A stretch of 64,000 nucleotides of DNA from SKW197 sp049970095. GTDB taxonomy: Archaea > Thermoplasmatota > Thermoplasmata > Lutacidiplasmatales > SKW197. Location: the NCBI GenBank assembly GCA_049970095.1, contig JBMFNP010000001.1:26101-90100 (forward strand), in the 5' to 3' direction. This document shows, piece by piece, positions 1 through 8,326 of the stretch. The first letter of the stretch is position 1. Each line of letters begins with the position of its first letter. The position numbers were made by a program, and so were the translations under genes. The notes beneath the pieces were generated by a model, which saw only the letters and a list, made by a program, of their open reading frames with translations, was not told the origin of the DNA and did not search any database.

Positions 1-232
1 GCACCTCAACTAGATAGCATCTTCCTTGCATACCTACAATGGTTCCTGTGAGCCCGTGGAATCTTGGGTGTGGCATACCCTCAGGTGAGCTTGGTTCCAG
101 GTGAATCGCAGCTTTTTCTCCAATTTCAAATTTCTGGAGATAGTGCGTAACAGGTGGCATGCCTCTCTCTCTTGGTTTTTTCCGAAGTATTCCGCGGGTC
201 CTGCATCTTATACCTTTTGATGCCTTTACCAT
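1..232 (-). CDS. rpl21e: Ribosomal protein L21e (C-terminus beyond the window edge)
   Basis: The minus strand encodes about 77 residues starting MVKASKGIRCRTRGILRK and including the PRERG stretch typical of archaeal and eukaryotic L21e, a small basic protein of the large ribosomal subunit. The frame runs off the left edge, so roughly the last 20 residues are missing. The ATG at 230-232 lies 2 nt after the pus10 stop and has a GGAGG motif inside the end of pus10, so the two are probably translated as one coupled operon. An L21e gene beside pus10 is a familiar archaeal arrangement. The N-terminal match is clear and I am confident. Confidence 0.93.
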   Translation of the reverse strand, partial: MVKASKGIRCRTRGILRKKPRERGMPPVTHYLQKFEIGEKAAIHLEPSSPEGMPHPRFHGLTGTIVGMQGRCYLVEV

Positions 233-234
233 AC

Positions 235-1464
235 TTATTCCTCCAGCCCGTCATTTATCTTTATTACATCCAGTGCCTTTACCCTGCACGGAATTCCCAG
301 TAATTCCGAAATACTCGGAGTTGTGCGCCCCTCGTCGCCAGAGACCAATTCCTTCACATAGGTGCCTGATGCACATTCTATTTCCAGTTCTGCGGTGTTT
401 CCGTGCAGCCAGTTAAGTTTTGCATCATGGATTCTTCTTTTTCTTGTAAGGTCTGAACGTCTGTGGAGTACTCGGTAAGGAGTTTTCTGATATATATCCT
501 TTTCCCTGAGCTCGCAAAGAACACGCTCAAATCTTTCAGGAGACACTGGCTGATCAAATTCCACAAGTGCAATGTATCTTTTTGTGGCTTTTTCAGATTT
601 TAATGATTCCACATCTTTGTGTGTTGCAAATCTGAGCCCCTCTACTTCCACCATCTCCCTTGCATACTCGTTTATTTCCTCAGCAAGTTTTGCAAGGTCA
701 AGTTTTCGTTTTACTGGCTCTCTTATTTCAAGAATAAAAGGTCTTCCATTTCCCAGCATTCTCACATCAATATCCTCCCTTCCCATTCCATGGAAAAAAT
801 GCTCTTTTCCGCCTGTTGCCTCAATAACCTTGCATGCAATGAGTTCCTGGACACTGGTCTCATACATCTTACCTGTGCCCCCGCATCTCCTGCAACCCTT
901 GCCCCTGCAGTTTCTGCAATACCATCGGGTCTGGGGAATTCCTCGCACATATTTCCTGTATCTCCCATAAATAAATAGAGGTCTTATTTCCAGTTGAGCC
1001 ACATCAAATCTTGTATCAATAATTACCACACAATCTGGCTCTGTGAAATTCACAGATTTTCCACTTATCTCTGCAATTTTTTTCCCTACTTCCCTGTTGA
1101 ATTCGCTCTTGATGGACTCTGCATTTCTGGCACCTAATTCAAGCCAGAGTTTTTCTTCGTAAGCAAGGATTTCTTCATCGTATTTTGAACCTACAAGGAA
1201 TGTTTCCCATTCAACATTTTTGAGCACATTTATCCCGATTTCAGCGTATCTGTCAATTTTTCCAAATATTCCCTGACAGAGATTACACTGTGCGGGCTCC
1301 ACATATTCATAAGCAGTTTCTGCAATAATCTTTGATGCACGCTGTGGATTGCTCAACCCGCTACCCACTTTTCCAAACAATCTTCCAAGGCAGTGGGCAC
1401 AGAGACGCACACCACTGGAAACTAATTTTTCAACAATTTTTTTATCTGCATCACTGAGAAACAT
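235..1464 (-). CDS. pus10: tRNA pseudouridine(54/55) synthase Pus10
   Basis: 409 residues, a normal archaeal Pus10 length. Pus10 isomerises U54 and U55 in the T-loop of tRNA. Cysteines 22/25 (CAHC) and 60/63 (CNLC) form the N-terminal metal site, and a second CRNC/CRRC cluster lies at 183-194. The catalytic aspartate motif GREDIDVRMLGNGRPF is at about 228-243, with Asp231/Asp233 as candidates. The C-terminus has the TYVKELVSGDEGRTTPS stretch typical of pseudouridine synthases. It sits between a 74-residue gene, 3 nt upstream, and L21e, 2 nt downstream, all on one strand, so the three form an operon for translation and tRNA modification. Confidence 0.95.
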   Translation of the reverse strand: MFLSDADKKIVEKLVSSGVRLCAHCLGRLFGKVGSGLSNPQRASKIIAETAYEYVEPAQCNLCQGIFGKIDRYAEIGINVLKNVEWETFLVGSKYDEEILAYEEKLWLELGARNAESIKSEFNREVGKKIAEISGKSVNFTEPDCVVIIDTRFDVAQLEIRPLFIYGRYRKYVRGIPQTRWYCRNCRGKGCRRCGGTGKMYETSVQELIACKVIEATGGKEHFFHGMGREDIDVRMLGNGRPFILEIREPVKRKLDLAKLAEEINEYAREMVEVEGLRFATHKDVESLKSEKATKRYIALVEFDQPVSPERFERVLCELREKDIYQKTPYRVLHRRSDLTRKRRIHDAKLNWLHGNTAELEIECASGTYVKELVSGDEGRTTPSISELLGIPCRVKALDVIKINDGLEE

Positions 1465-1467
1465 TTT

Positions 1468-1692
1468 TCACATCACGGTAGTGACTTCGTACCTTATATG
1501 AGTGCCTTTCAACGCGCGGTGCATCTTGCCTATCAGTTTAAGCACATCTTCCATTTTTGCCTGTTTATTCCATTTGTATTGAAAGTCATGCATTCCAAAT
1601 GCTTCCTCAAATCCGAGTTCGTGCATTATTGGCACAATTTCCTCTGGCGATACTCCTTCAGTGCTGAAAATCATTCGTACATATGTTCTCAT
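1468..1692 (-). CDS. Small conserved-looking protein upstream of pus10
   Basis: 74 residues beginning MRTYVRMIFSTEGVSPEE. I do not recognise the family. The alternating pattern (beta strand, helix EEIVPIMHEL, strand, helix MEDVLKLIGKMHRAL, strand IRYEVTTVM) would suit a small ferredoxin-like or ACT-like fold; that is inference. Its stop lies 3 nt before the pus10 start, so it is co-transcribed with pus10 and L21e and is the first gene of that operon. A GGTG motif lies about 8 nt before the ATG, and a TATA-like stretch lies 35-45 nt upstream. A role in tRNA or ribosome biology is suggested only by context. Confidence 0.7.
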   Translation of the reverse strand: MRTYVRMIFSTEGVSPEEIVPIMHELGFEEAFGMHDFQYKWNKQAKMEDVLKLIGKMHRALKGTHIRYEVTTVM

Positions 1693-1831
1693 AGCTTACA
1701 CCACAAATAGTAAAGGAATATTGGTATAAATTCTTTTCTTGATGTAAAATTAGAAGACACTTCAGATTTGTTTGAGGGCGCATTCCAGTAATCTCAGAGA
1801 AAAGCAAGATTTCAACTACATCTCCAAAATC

Positions 1832-1840
1832 TTATAAACC
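1832..1840 (+). promoter_or_regulatory. TATA-like box of the armadillo-repeat gene
   Basis: CTTATAAAC lies about 35-43 nt before the ATG at 1875 in a 180-bp divergent intergenic space. The GGGGCG stretch just ahead of the ATG could serve as a ribosome binding site. Confidence 0.45.
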
Positions 1841-1874
1841 CAGAGCCATATTCGGAAAAGGGGCGAAATGAAAA

Positions 1875-2519
1875 ATGTGGTTCATCAATATCCGCAGAGA
1901 ACTCCAGAAACAAATAGAAAATCTAAATCACCTGGATCCGGAGGTGCGGAGCAGTGCAGCAGATGCCATTGGTAAGATTGCGAGAAACGGACGGGCACAG
2001 GCAGTGGTGGATGCTGGTGCAATCCCTGTACTGATCCGTGTGCTCAAGGACCCAGATGAAGATGTGCGAGAGCTGGCAGCAAGCGCCCTTGCAGAGATTG
2101 CAGATAGCGGACATGCCAAGGCGGTGATAGATGCTGGGGCAGTTCCTGAGCTTATCCATCATGCTCTCTCGGATGGCTGTGAATTCATGGGGGAGTGGGC
2201 AAGATTCCTTCTTAATTTGATTGCGGAAAGTGGTCAAAAGCAGGCAGTGATAGATGCTAGGGTGCTCCCTGAAGTTATCCGTGCACTCTCAAATAGCGAT
2301 AAGTATGTTCGGGAGTTGGCAATATATGCACTTGGTATGATAGCAGAAAGCGGATATACAGACGAAATAATCTGTAGTGGCGCACTGGAAAAACTGAAAG
2401 CGCTGGTGAATGATAGCACGAAAGTGAGGGTTTATGATGAAGTGAGGAAAGAGTGGGTGAAAACCACCCTGGGTGCAGTTGCCAGCGACACATTGAAAAA
2501 AATAGAGAGGGCACATTAA
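1875..2519 (+). CDS. Armadillo/HEAT-repeat protein
   Basis: 214 residues made almost entirely of about four ARM-type helical repeats of roughly 42 residues. Each carries a variant of 'VRELAASALAEIADSGHAKA' followed by 'VIDAGAVPELI'. Such solenoids are protein-binding scaffolds; no catalytic motif, signal peptide or membrane segment is visible. The repeats are strikingly alike, which suggests recent internal duplication. A GGGGCG stretch precedes the start; the ATG at 1868 is out of frame. Only 42 nt separate it from the dehydrogenase downstream, so co-transcription is possible. The binding partner cannot be read from the sequence. Confidence 0.85.
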   Translation: MWFINIRRELQKQIENLNHLDPEVRSSAADAIGKIARNGRAQAVVDAGAIPVLIRVLKDPDEDVRELAASALAEIADSGHAKAVIDAGAVPELIHHALSDGCEFMGEWARFLLNLIAESGQKQAVIDARVLPEVIRALSNSDKYVRELAIYALGMIAESGYTDEIICSGALEKLKALVNDSTKVRVYDEVRKEWVKTTLGAVASDTLKKIERAH

Positions 2520-2561
2520 AGGCAGGCAAAACTCAAATACTCAATTAGCCTCCATTCATTC

Positions 2562-3554
2562 ATGCGAAAAATCTGCGTGATTCCTGGAGATGGTATCGGT
2601 CCGGAAGTTATGCAGGCGTGTCTAGATGTTCTCCAGGCAGTTACCAGTGAATTCAGATTTGTGGAAACGCAGCTCGGAATAGAATCCTACAAAAAGTGCG
2701 GCAAATATCTTTCCGAGGAGACAACCCAGATTATCCAGAATACAGATGCATGTCTTTTCGGTGCAATCACAACTCCTCCAGACCCAAACTACCGTTCTCC
2801 GCTCCTTGCCCTCCGTCAAGGCATGCATCTTTATGCCAACCTGCGTCCTGTGTACCAATTCTTACCAGATAAAAAAAAGGTTGATATTGTGATCGTAAGA
2901 GAAAATACGGAGGACCTCTATGCCGGAATTGAGGCAAACCATCAAGGTTATGCTGTAGCTGCAAAAATTGTCAGCAGGGAGGCATGTGAAAGAATTATAG
3001 AATTTGCGATAGATTACGCAAAAATCCACAACAGAAAAAAAATTACCTGTGTGCACAAGGCAAATGTGCTGCGAAAAACAGATGGTCTGTTTGCTTCTGT
3101 CTTTCAGGAAAAGATGAGAAATGAAGAGCATCTAATAGGCGAGGAACTATATGTGGACACCTGCGCACTCAAACTTGTGACCGCACCCGAGAATTTTGAC
3201 ATGATTGTGACCCTGAACCTTTATGGAGATATTCTATCAGACCTGGCAGCCGGGCTTATAGGAGGACTTGGGTTCGCACCCTCTGCCAATTTGGGTGAGA
3301 GTTATGCAATTTTCGAGCCTGTGCATGGAAGTGCACCAGACATCGCAGGCAAGGGCATTGCAAATCCCACGGCAATGATACTCTCAGGTGCAATGATGCT
3401 GGATTATTTTGGTTTTTATGAGGCAGCTGATAAAATCAGAAACGGAATTGCAAGTTTGTATGCGAAAGGCATAAAAACAAAGGATATAGGTGGAGAAATT
3501 GGAACAGAAAAGTTCACAGAACTACTGATTAAAGAAATAGATATGGAAAAATGA
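2562..3554 (+). CDS. Isocitrate/isopropylmalate/homoisocitrate dehydrogenase family
   Basis: 330 residues of the beta-decarboxylating dehydrogenase family, which oxidise 3-isopropylmalate, isocitrate or homoisocitrate with NAD(P). Seen: the N-terminal VIPGDGIGPEV, the substrate-arginine region LLALRQGMHLYANLRPV (residues ~82-98), the RENTEDLYAGIEA stretch, the metal-binding NLYGDILSDLAAGLIGGLG, and the cofactor loop EPVHGSAPDIAGKGIANPTA. RENTEDLY favours the isocitrate/homoisocitrate branch over typical LeuB, but substrate cannot be fixed by eye and no leucine or lysine pathway gene lies nearby. The stop codon abuts that of the convergent stomatin gene with no gap. Confidence 0.88.
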   Translation: MRKICVIPGDGIGPEVMQACLDVLQAVTSEFRFVETQLGIESYKKCGKYLSEETTQIIQNTDACLFGAITTPPDPNYRSPLLALRQGMHLYANLRPVYQFLPDKKKVDIVIVRENTEDLYAGIEANHQGYAVAAKIVSREACERIIEFAIDYAKIHNRKKITCVHKANVLRKTDGLFASVFQEKMRNEEHLIGEELYVDTCALKLVTAPENFDMIVTLNLYGDILSDLAAGLIGGLGFAPSANLGESYAIFEPVHGSAPDIAGKGIANPTAMILSGAMMLDYFGFYEAADKIRNGIASLYAKGIKTKDIGGEIGTEKFTELLIKEIDMEK

Positions 3555-4715
3555 TTATTGTTGGATTTTTTCCTTTTTTACAACTCTCTTTTCTGGTATC
3601 TCGGCTTTTCCAGATTCCTCTTCTAGCATCTGGTATCTTTCACCGCCTACCCTCGTAAGCTTGTCGGTCTGCTCTGCCTCTTTCTTGAATTCTTCGTCAA
3701 GTTCTTCCAGTTCACTTTCAATCTCTGAATGCTTAGGAATAGGACCGAGAACATCATCCACCTTGCCCACTGTTTTTTCAATGTCCTCTTGTTTTACTGG
3801 CTCTCGTTCAGGAACTTTCCTTCCAAGCCCGAGATATTCTGCTGCACCTTCTACCAGTTTAGTCACCTCAAAAGGAATTATGAATTTAGTGGATGCACCT
3901 TCTCCAAGTTTCTTTACTGCTTCAAGTGAAAGCACTGTAAGTGATTTCTGATCAAGCGGAATTGCACCCAGTGAAAGAATTCGGAGCCGTTGGGCTTCTC
4001 CCTGTGCCTCCAGAATTGTTCCAAGCCGATTGCCTTCTGCCACCAGAATTCTTGCCTGTCTTGTGCCCTCTGCTTCCAGAATTTTTGCTCTTTTTTTGCC
4101 TTCTGCCACCAGGATTGCAGAGCGTTTTTCTCCATCTGCACGAAGAATTGCTGCCCTTCTCTGCCTTTCAGCTGCTGTTTGTTCTTCCATTGCTGATTTT
4201 ACTGGTCCAACGGGATCAACTTCTCTTATTTCCACTGCCTCTACCTTCACACCCCATTTATCTGTTTCCTCGTCAAGAATATCTCTGAGGCGGGCATTTA
4301 TTTTTGCACGGTTGTAAAGGATTTCATCCAGTTCCATGTCTCCGATCACGGATCTCAGCGTGGTCTGGGCAAGTGCAACAGTAGCGACTCTATAATTGGT
4401 CACTTCCATGTATGCCTTTTTGGGGTCAATTACCTTGATGTAAATAATGGCGTCTACATTCGTGGGGGAATTGTCTTTTGTAATCACTTCCTGGCGTGGC
4501 ACATCTAACACCTGCGTCCTCAAATCCATTCTGATTACATCGGTTATTAGAGGCACCACGAAATTTACACCTGGATGCATGATCCCGCGGTATGTTCCCA
4601 GCACTACTTTTATTCCCTGTTCGTACGGCGAAATTATCTTTACAGCACTTGCTGCAATTGCGAGCACCACAAAGATCAGCAGTACCGCAAGAAATATTGT
4701 CAGTACATCTACCAT
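3555..4715 (-). CDS. SPFH/band-7 membrane protein (stomatin type)
   Basis: 386 residues. One N-terminal membrane segment (about 5-27) is followed by an SPFH domain starting near SPYEQGIKVVLGTYRG and then a charged coiled-coil at about 190-245. This coil is built of five 11-residue units of the pattern (I)L-x-A-E-G-x-(K/R)-(R)-x-x. The tail is highly charged. Stomatins form oligomeric rings on membranes and scaffold proteases and channels. Archaeal stomatins commonly have an NfeD-type partner next door, but none is present here. It is convergent with the dehydrogenase. The family call is firm; the exact role is unknown. Confidence 0.92.
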   Translation of the reverse strand: MVDVLTIFLAVLLIFVVLAIAASAVKIISPYEQGIKVVLGTYRGIMHPGVNFVVPLITDVIRMDLRTQVLDVPRQEVITKDNSPTNVDAIIYIKVIDPKKAYMEVTNYRVATVALAQTTLRSVIGDMELDEILYNRAKINARLRDILDEETDKWGVKVEAVEIREVDPVGPVKSAMEEQTAAERQRRAAILRADGEKRSAILVAEGKKRAKILEAEGTRQARILVAEGNRLGTILEAQGEAQRLRILSLGAIPLDQKSLTVLSLEAVKKLGEGASTKFIIPFEVTKLVEGAAEYLGLGRKVPEREPVKQEDIEKTVGKVDDVLGPIPKHSEIESELEELDEEFKKEAEQTDKLTRVGGERYQMLEEESGKAEIPEKRVVKKEKIQQ

Positions 4716-4855
4716 CGTTTCATCACCACCAAAGGAATAGCGCAGGGAGTATATTAACCTTTCATGGAAACATTCATGGAAAAAGGGAACTAGGGAGTTG
4801 CCGCAGGGTGCAACCCTGACAATATCTTTTTATCTGATAACTCATTTCAATACTC

Positions 4856-6763
4856 ATGGGTCTTGTCAGATTTGGGCCTCTTGTGCTTCGCTGGTGTTTG
4901 AACTGCAACATACCAGTAGTGGAACAGAGGGAGTGTGGAATCTGTAAATCGCAGACAGTTGAAGTTCAGGTAACCCCACCAGGGGATGTGAAAATTGCAT
5001 TTAACAAGGAACTTCGGCTTTTCAGAAAAATTCTTGATAAACAGTTTGGCAAGGGATGCGGAACAGCCCTTTTTCCAAGAAATAAACTGGTTGTCCTGAA
5101 CCCTGTGCCCAGCATTGACAAGATGTATGAAGTTGTGATGGATGGGCAGGTGGTGGCATCTGTGAGGTATGATATAAAAAAAGGCTGGCAGACACTTCTG
5201 AGGATGGAAGGTGTTTTCAGAATTGAAAAAAATATCTCAAGGCAGTTTGTAGTAGCGGATGACGGTGCCATTGAACCCATCCTGAACGGAAGCAATCTGA
5301 TGGCTGTCGGGGTGCTGGAAACATCAAATGATATTGCGGAAGGGGATGAGGTAATAGTTCTTGACAAAATGAAAAAGCCATTTGCAGTGGGTACTGCCAA
5401 GATGGATGCACAAGAAATGAAATCTGCAATAAATGCGGGGGAAAAAAAAGGAGTGGCTGTGAAAGTGAGATGGAGAGAGGCATGGAGAAAAGCCAGAATC
5501 TTACAGGACAGAATTATAAGCTGGAAGCAGGTTGCAGAGGGGAGCAAAACTGCACTCCAGAACAAGGAACGGATGGCTTTGAATTTCATCCAGAATGTGG
5601 CAAAAAAATACAACAAAGAAATCGCAGTTTCCTTTAGCGGAGGAAAAGATAGCTTGGTTACGCTTCTTCTCGTGCTGAAAGCAGGTTTTAAGCCCAGAAT
5701 TTTATTTGTGGACACGGGATTGGAACTTCCAGAAACCTTAGAATATGTGAAAAAAATTGCGGAAAAACTTGGAGTTGAAATAATAACAGAAAGTGCAGGA
5801 AACGCTTTCTGGGAAAACCTTGAGATGTTTGGTCCTCCTGGCAGGGACTTTAGATGGTGCTGCAAACTCTGCAAATTAGGTCCCACAACACGGCTAATCA
5901 GCAAAAATTTTCCAGATGGGGCTGTAGTATTTATCGGACAGAGGGTTTACGAGTCAGAACAGCGGGCACAGAAAGGCAACATATGGGAGAATCCTTGGGT
6001 CCCTGGACAGATTGGTGCCTCCCCTGTGCAGTACTGGAATGCGCTTCACATCTGGCTCTACATTATGAAAGAAGGAATGGATGTGAATCCCTGGTATGCT
6101 GAAGGGATGGAAAGAATTGGGTGTTTTCTCTGCCCTGCATCCAGCATTGGGGACTTCATTATCATAGGCAAGAAATATGAAGGTTTAAAAAAATGGGAAA
6201 AGTACTTGAAGGAATATGCAGAAAAAAATGGTTTTGGAGAAGAATTCTTAAAGTATGCTCTCTGGAGATGGCGAAGGTTGCCCAGGGGAATAAAAGAATA
6301 CATTGGAGAATTTGAATTTGAAAGAAATGGAGCAGATGTGAAACTCAACCTTGCTGATGGTTATTCTCCATGCACCGGTGGTTATTCAATAGAAGGGGTT
6401 TACAATAGAAAACTGGATATTGAAAGGATAGGAAACCTGCTGAATATCCTTGGAGCCTCAAAAATTGACAGAGAAAACAACCTTTGTGAGATAGAAGGCA
6501 TCCAAATTTTTGCAGACGGTGCAGTAGTGGTGAAGGGAAATGATGAACAGGAGCTAAGAGCCAAGCTTACAAACATGCATTCCGTGGTAATGAAGGCACT
6601 TTTTTGCGTAAAATGTGGCATCTGTACAGGGAGATGTGCCCAGAAAGCAATCACACTTAAGGAAAAAGGCATCCACATAAATCCAGAACTCTGCATTCAT
6701 TGTGGTAACTGTATCCAGCCATGTCCCGCACTGGTTTACAGGATGGATGCAGAAATCTGGTGA
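4856..6763 (+). CDS. PAPS-reductase-like PP-loop protein with zinc ribbon, PUA and ferredoxin domains (paralogue A)
   Basis: 635 residues. In order: an N-terminal zinc ribbon (CLNC...CGIC), a basic linker domain, a PUA-like domain (~130-205; GSNLMAVGVLETSNDI, GDEVIVL), a PAPS-reductase/PP-loop domain with the ATP loop SFSGGKDS near 258 and WCCKLCKLGP near 334, a CFLCPAS motif, and a C-terminal pair of 4Fe-4S sites (CVKCGICTGRC and CIHCGNCIQPC). The family is annotated as phosphoadenosine phosphosulfate reductase. The PUA domain points to an RNA substrate, so sulfur transfer to RNA is an alternative; that is inference. The ATG appears leaderless, with a T-rich TATA-like stretch about 27 nt upstream. 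A paralogue lies at 27 kb. Confidence 0.88.
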   Translation: MGLVRFGPLVLRWCLNCNIPVVEQRECGICKSQTVEVQVTPPGDVKIAFNKELRLFRKILDKQFGKGCGTALFPRNKLVVLNPVPSIDKMYEVVMDGQVVASVRYDIKKGWQTLLRMEGVFRIEKNISRQFVVADDGAIEPILNGSNLMAVGVLETSNDIAEGDEVIVLDKMKKPFAVGTAKMDAQEMKSAINAGEKKGVAVKVRWREAWRKARILQDRIISWKQVAEGSKTALQNKERMALNFIQNVAKKYNKEIAVSFSGGKDSLVTLLLVLKAGFKPRILFVDTGLELPETLEYVKKIAEKLGVEIITESAGNAFWENLEMFGPPGRDFRWCCKLCKLGPTTRLISKNFPDGAVVFIGQRVYESEQRAQKGNIWENPWVPGQIGASPVQYWNALHIWLYIMKEGMDVNPWYAEGMERIGCFLCPASSIGDFIIIGKKYEGLKKWEKYLKEYAEKNGFGEEFLKYALWRWRRLPRGIKEYIGEFEFERNGADVKLNLADGYSPCTGGYSIEGVYNRKLDIERIGNLLNILGASKIDRENNLCEIEGIQIFADGAVVVKGNDEQELRAKLTNMHSVVMKALFCVKCGICTGRCAQKAITLKEKGIHINPELCIHCGNCIQPCPALVYRMDAEIW

Positions 6764-6824
6764 ATGAAAAGGGCAACACAAAAACTTTAAGAACAATTGT
6801 GTATTAAACTTACATTTGATAAAT

Positions 6825-7292
6825 ATGCTACCAATACCAACAAAGTTCTTCGTGACTTCTGGGAAGGCAATAAGCAAGGTATCCGACCTGAACGCATTCG
6901 ACCTGGCACTGTTGAGGGCTGGGATCGGTGAGCAGAACCTGGTTTCTGTATCCTCAATTCTGCCAGTTGGAATAAAGCAGGTGGAAAAGCGAACACTTCC
7001 CATGGGTGCAATCACATACTGCGTGCTTGCCCAGCAGCGTGGCGGTGAGGGTGAAATGATTTCTGCAGGAATTGCTTATGCATTCAGAAAAGATGGGCTC
7101 GGAGGTTATGTGGCAGAGGGGCATATGCATGGCACCCAGAAAAGTTTAAAGGAGGTGCTTCGCTGGAAGATGGAGGAGATGGCAAAGCTGCGTGGTGTAG
7201 AACTGGAAAAAATAAATTTTAAAACAGAAGAATTGGCAATTCCAATGGACCACTATGGGGTCTGTCTTGCAGCATGTGTGTTTATATTCTGA
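6825..7292 (+). CDS. pdaD: Pyruvoyl-dependent arginine decarboxylase
   Basis: 155 residues. It decarboxylates arginine to agmatine, the first step of archaeal polyamine synthesis and the source of agmatine for the agmatidine modification of tRNA-Ile. The proenzyme cuts itself between the two serines of NLVSVSSILPVG, and the second serine becomes the pyruvoyl cofactor. Downstream motifs (LPMGAITYCVLAQQ, GYVAEGHMHGT) agree with the family, as does the length. An in-frame TTG lies 9 nt upstream, but the ATG at 6825 is the natural start, with an AT-rich promoter-like stretch at about 6784-6792. An ATP-grasp gene follows after only 3 nt. Confidence 0.93.
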   Translation: MLPIPTKFFVTSGKAISKVSDLNAFDLALLRAGIGEQNLVSVSSILPVGIKQVEKRTLPMGAITYCVLAQQRGGEGEMISAGIAYAFRKDGLGGYVAEGHMHGTQKSLKEVLRWKMEEMAKLRGVELEKINFKTEELAIPMDHYGVCLAACVFIF

Positions 7293-7295
7293 GTT

Positions 7296-8177
7296 ATGAA
7301 GATAGGAATCCTTACATACGATGATGAGTGGGCTGAGGAACTCATACACAATCTGAGTGTGCTTTTACCAGATGTGAAGACTGAAATCATTGGAATTTCA
7401 AATATGAATTTGGATGCTTGCATGGAATACAGGATAATTCTAGACAGACAATCATATCTTGACCCTTATCTGAGATGTGCAATGAAGCATGCTGCAATTC
7501 ATGGAACATATGTGATAAATAACCCTTTTTCCTGCTCTCTGGATGATAAATTCTTTTTTTATGGAATTGCAAGGAAACTCAAATTTCAGGTTCCAAAAAC
7601 CCTGATGCTCCCACCTTTTGACCCTGATTATGAATTCGGACATGTGATTCCGCAACTCTCATGGGAATGGGTGGAGAAGGAAATAAGATTTCCAGCTGTG
7701 CTTAAGCCTGTGAACGGGTATGCATGGAGAAATGTGTATTTTGTGAACAATATAGAGGAACTCAAAGAAATTTATAAACAGACGGGAAGCGAAACCATGC
7801 TTCTCCAGGAAAAGGTGAATTATGAGGAGTATGTGCGTGCGTTCGTAGTTGGAAAAAAGGCAGTACTTCCTGTAAAATATTTGCCATCTGAACGAAAGTA
7901 TTTTTCCATGGAAAATTTTCTATGCGAAAAGATGAAGGAAAAAATCAGAAAAATCTGTGTGAAGTTAAATACAATCCTTGACTATGACATAAACACCGTG
8001 GAAATTGGAATTGAATCAGGTATTCCTTACCTCATTGACTTCTCAAACTATGTGCCAGAAATAAAGAGATACAATCTCCCTATTGAGTGCTACCACTGGG
8101 TTGTGGATAGAATTACTGAATTGATTGTGAATTATGCCAGAAATCCGAAAAGGAACAGGAATATGTTTCCAATCTAA
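7296..8177 (+). CDS. ATP-grasp family ligase coupled to arginine decarboxylase
   Basis: 293 residues. The N-terminus (MKIGILTYDDEWAEELI) resembles the pre-ATP-grasp fold. The central part shows ATP-grasp signatures: FPAVLKPVNGYAWRNVYFV (~131-149) with the ATP-binding lysine, and MLLQEKVNYEEYVRAFVVG. The acidic metal-binding end is replaced by NTVEIGIESGIPYLIDFSNY. ATP-grasp enzymes join a carboxylate to an amine or thiol through an acyl phosphate. Its start is 3 nt after the decarboxylase stop, so the two are translationally coupled, and agmatine or a derived polyamine is a reasonable guess for the amine. The substrate is not determinable here. Confidence 0.75.
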   Translation: MKIGILTYDDEWAEELIHNLSVLLPDVKTEIIGISNMNLDACMEYRIILDRQSYLDPYLRCAMKHAAIHGTYVINNPFSCSLDDKFFFYGIARKLKFQVPKTLMLPPFDPDYEFGHVIPQLSWEWVEKEIRFPAVLKPVNGYAWRNVYFVNNIEELKEIYKQTGSETMLLQEKVNYEEYVRAFVVGKKAVLPVKYLPSERKYFSMENFLCEKMKEKIRKICVKLNTILDYDINTVEIGIESGIPYLIDFSNYVPEIKRYNLPIECYHWVVDRITELIVNYARNPKRNRNMFPI

Positions 8178-8326
8178 ATTCAGGGGATGTGGAATTACTC
8201 AAGAGTGTTCCGCACTATATATATAATTTTCTACATCGCCCTAACCAAGATGCTTCGTTCTCTACATCTCCACCAAAACCTTAATTTCTGACAAAATTTT
8301 TATCACAGAAATGCATATCTCCCCCG

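Noticed and set aside
3661..4317. Plus-strand open frames opposite the stomatin gene
   Set aside because: They are mirror frames of the coiled-coil coding region, rich in Leu/Pro/Ser without any family match or start signal.
6816..6824. TTG start for the arginine decarboxylase
   Set aside because: It adds only three residues not seen in the family and has no ribosome site, while the ATG at 6825 is placed normally.
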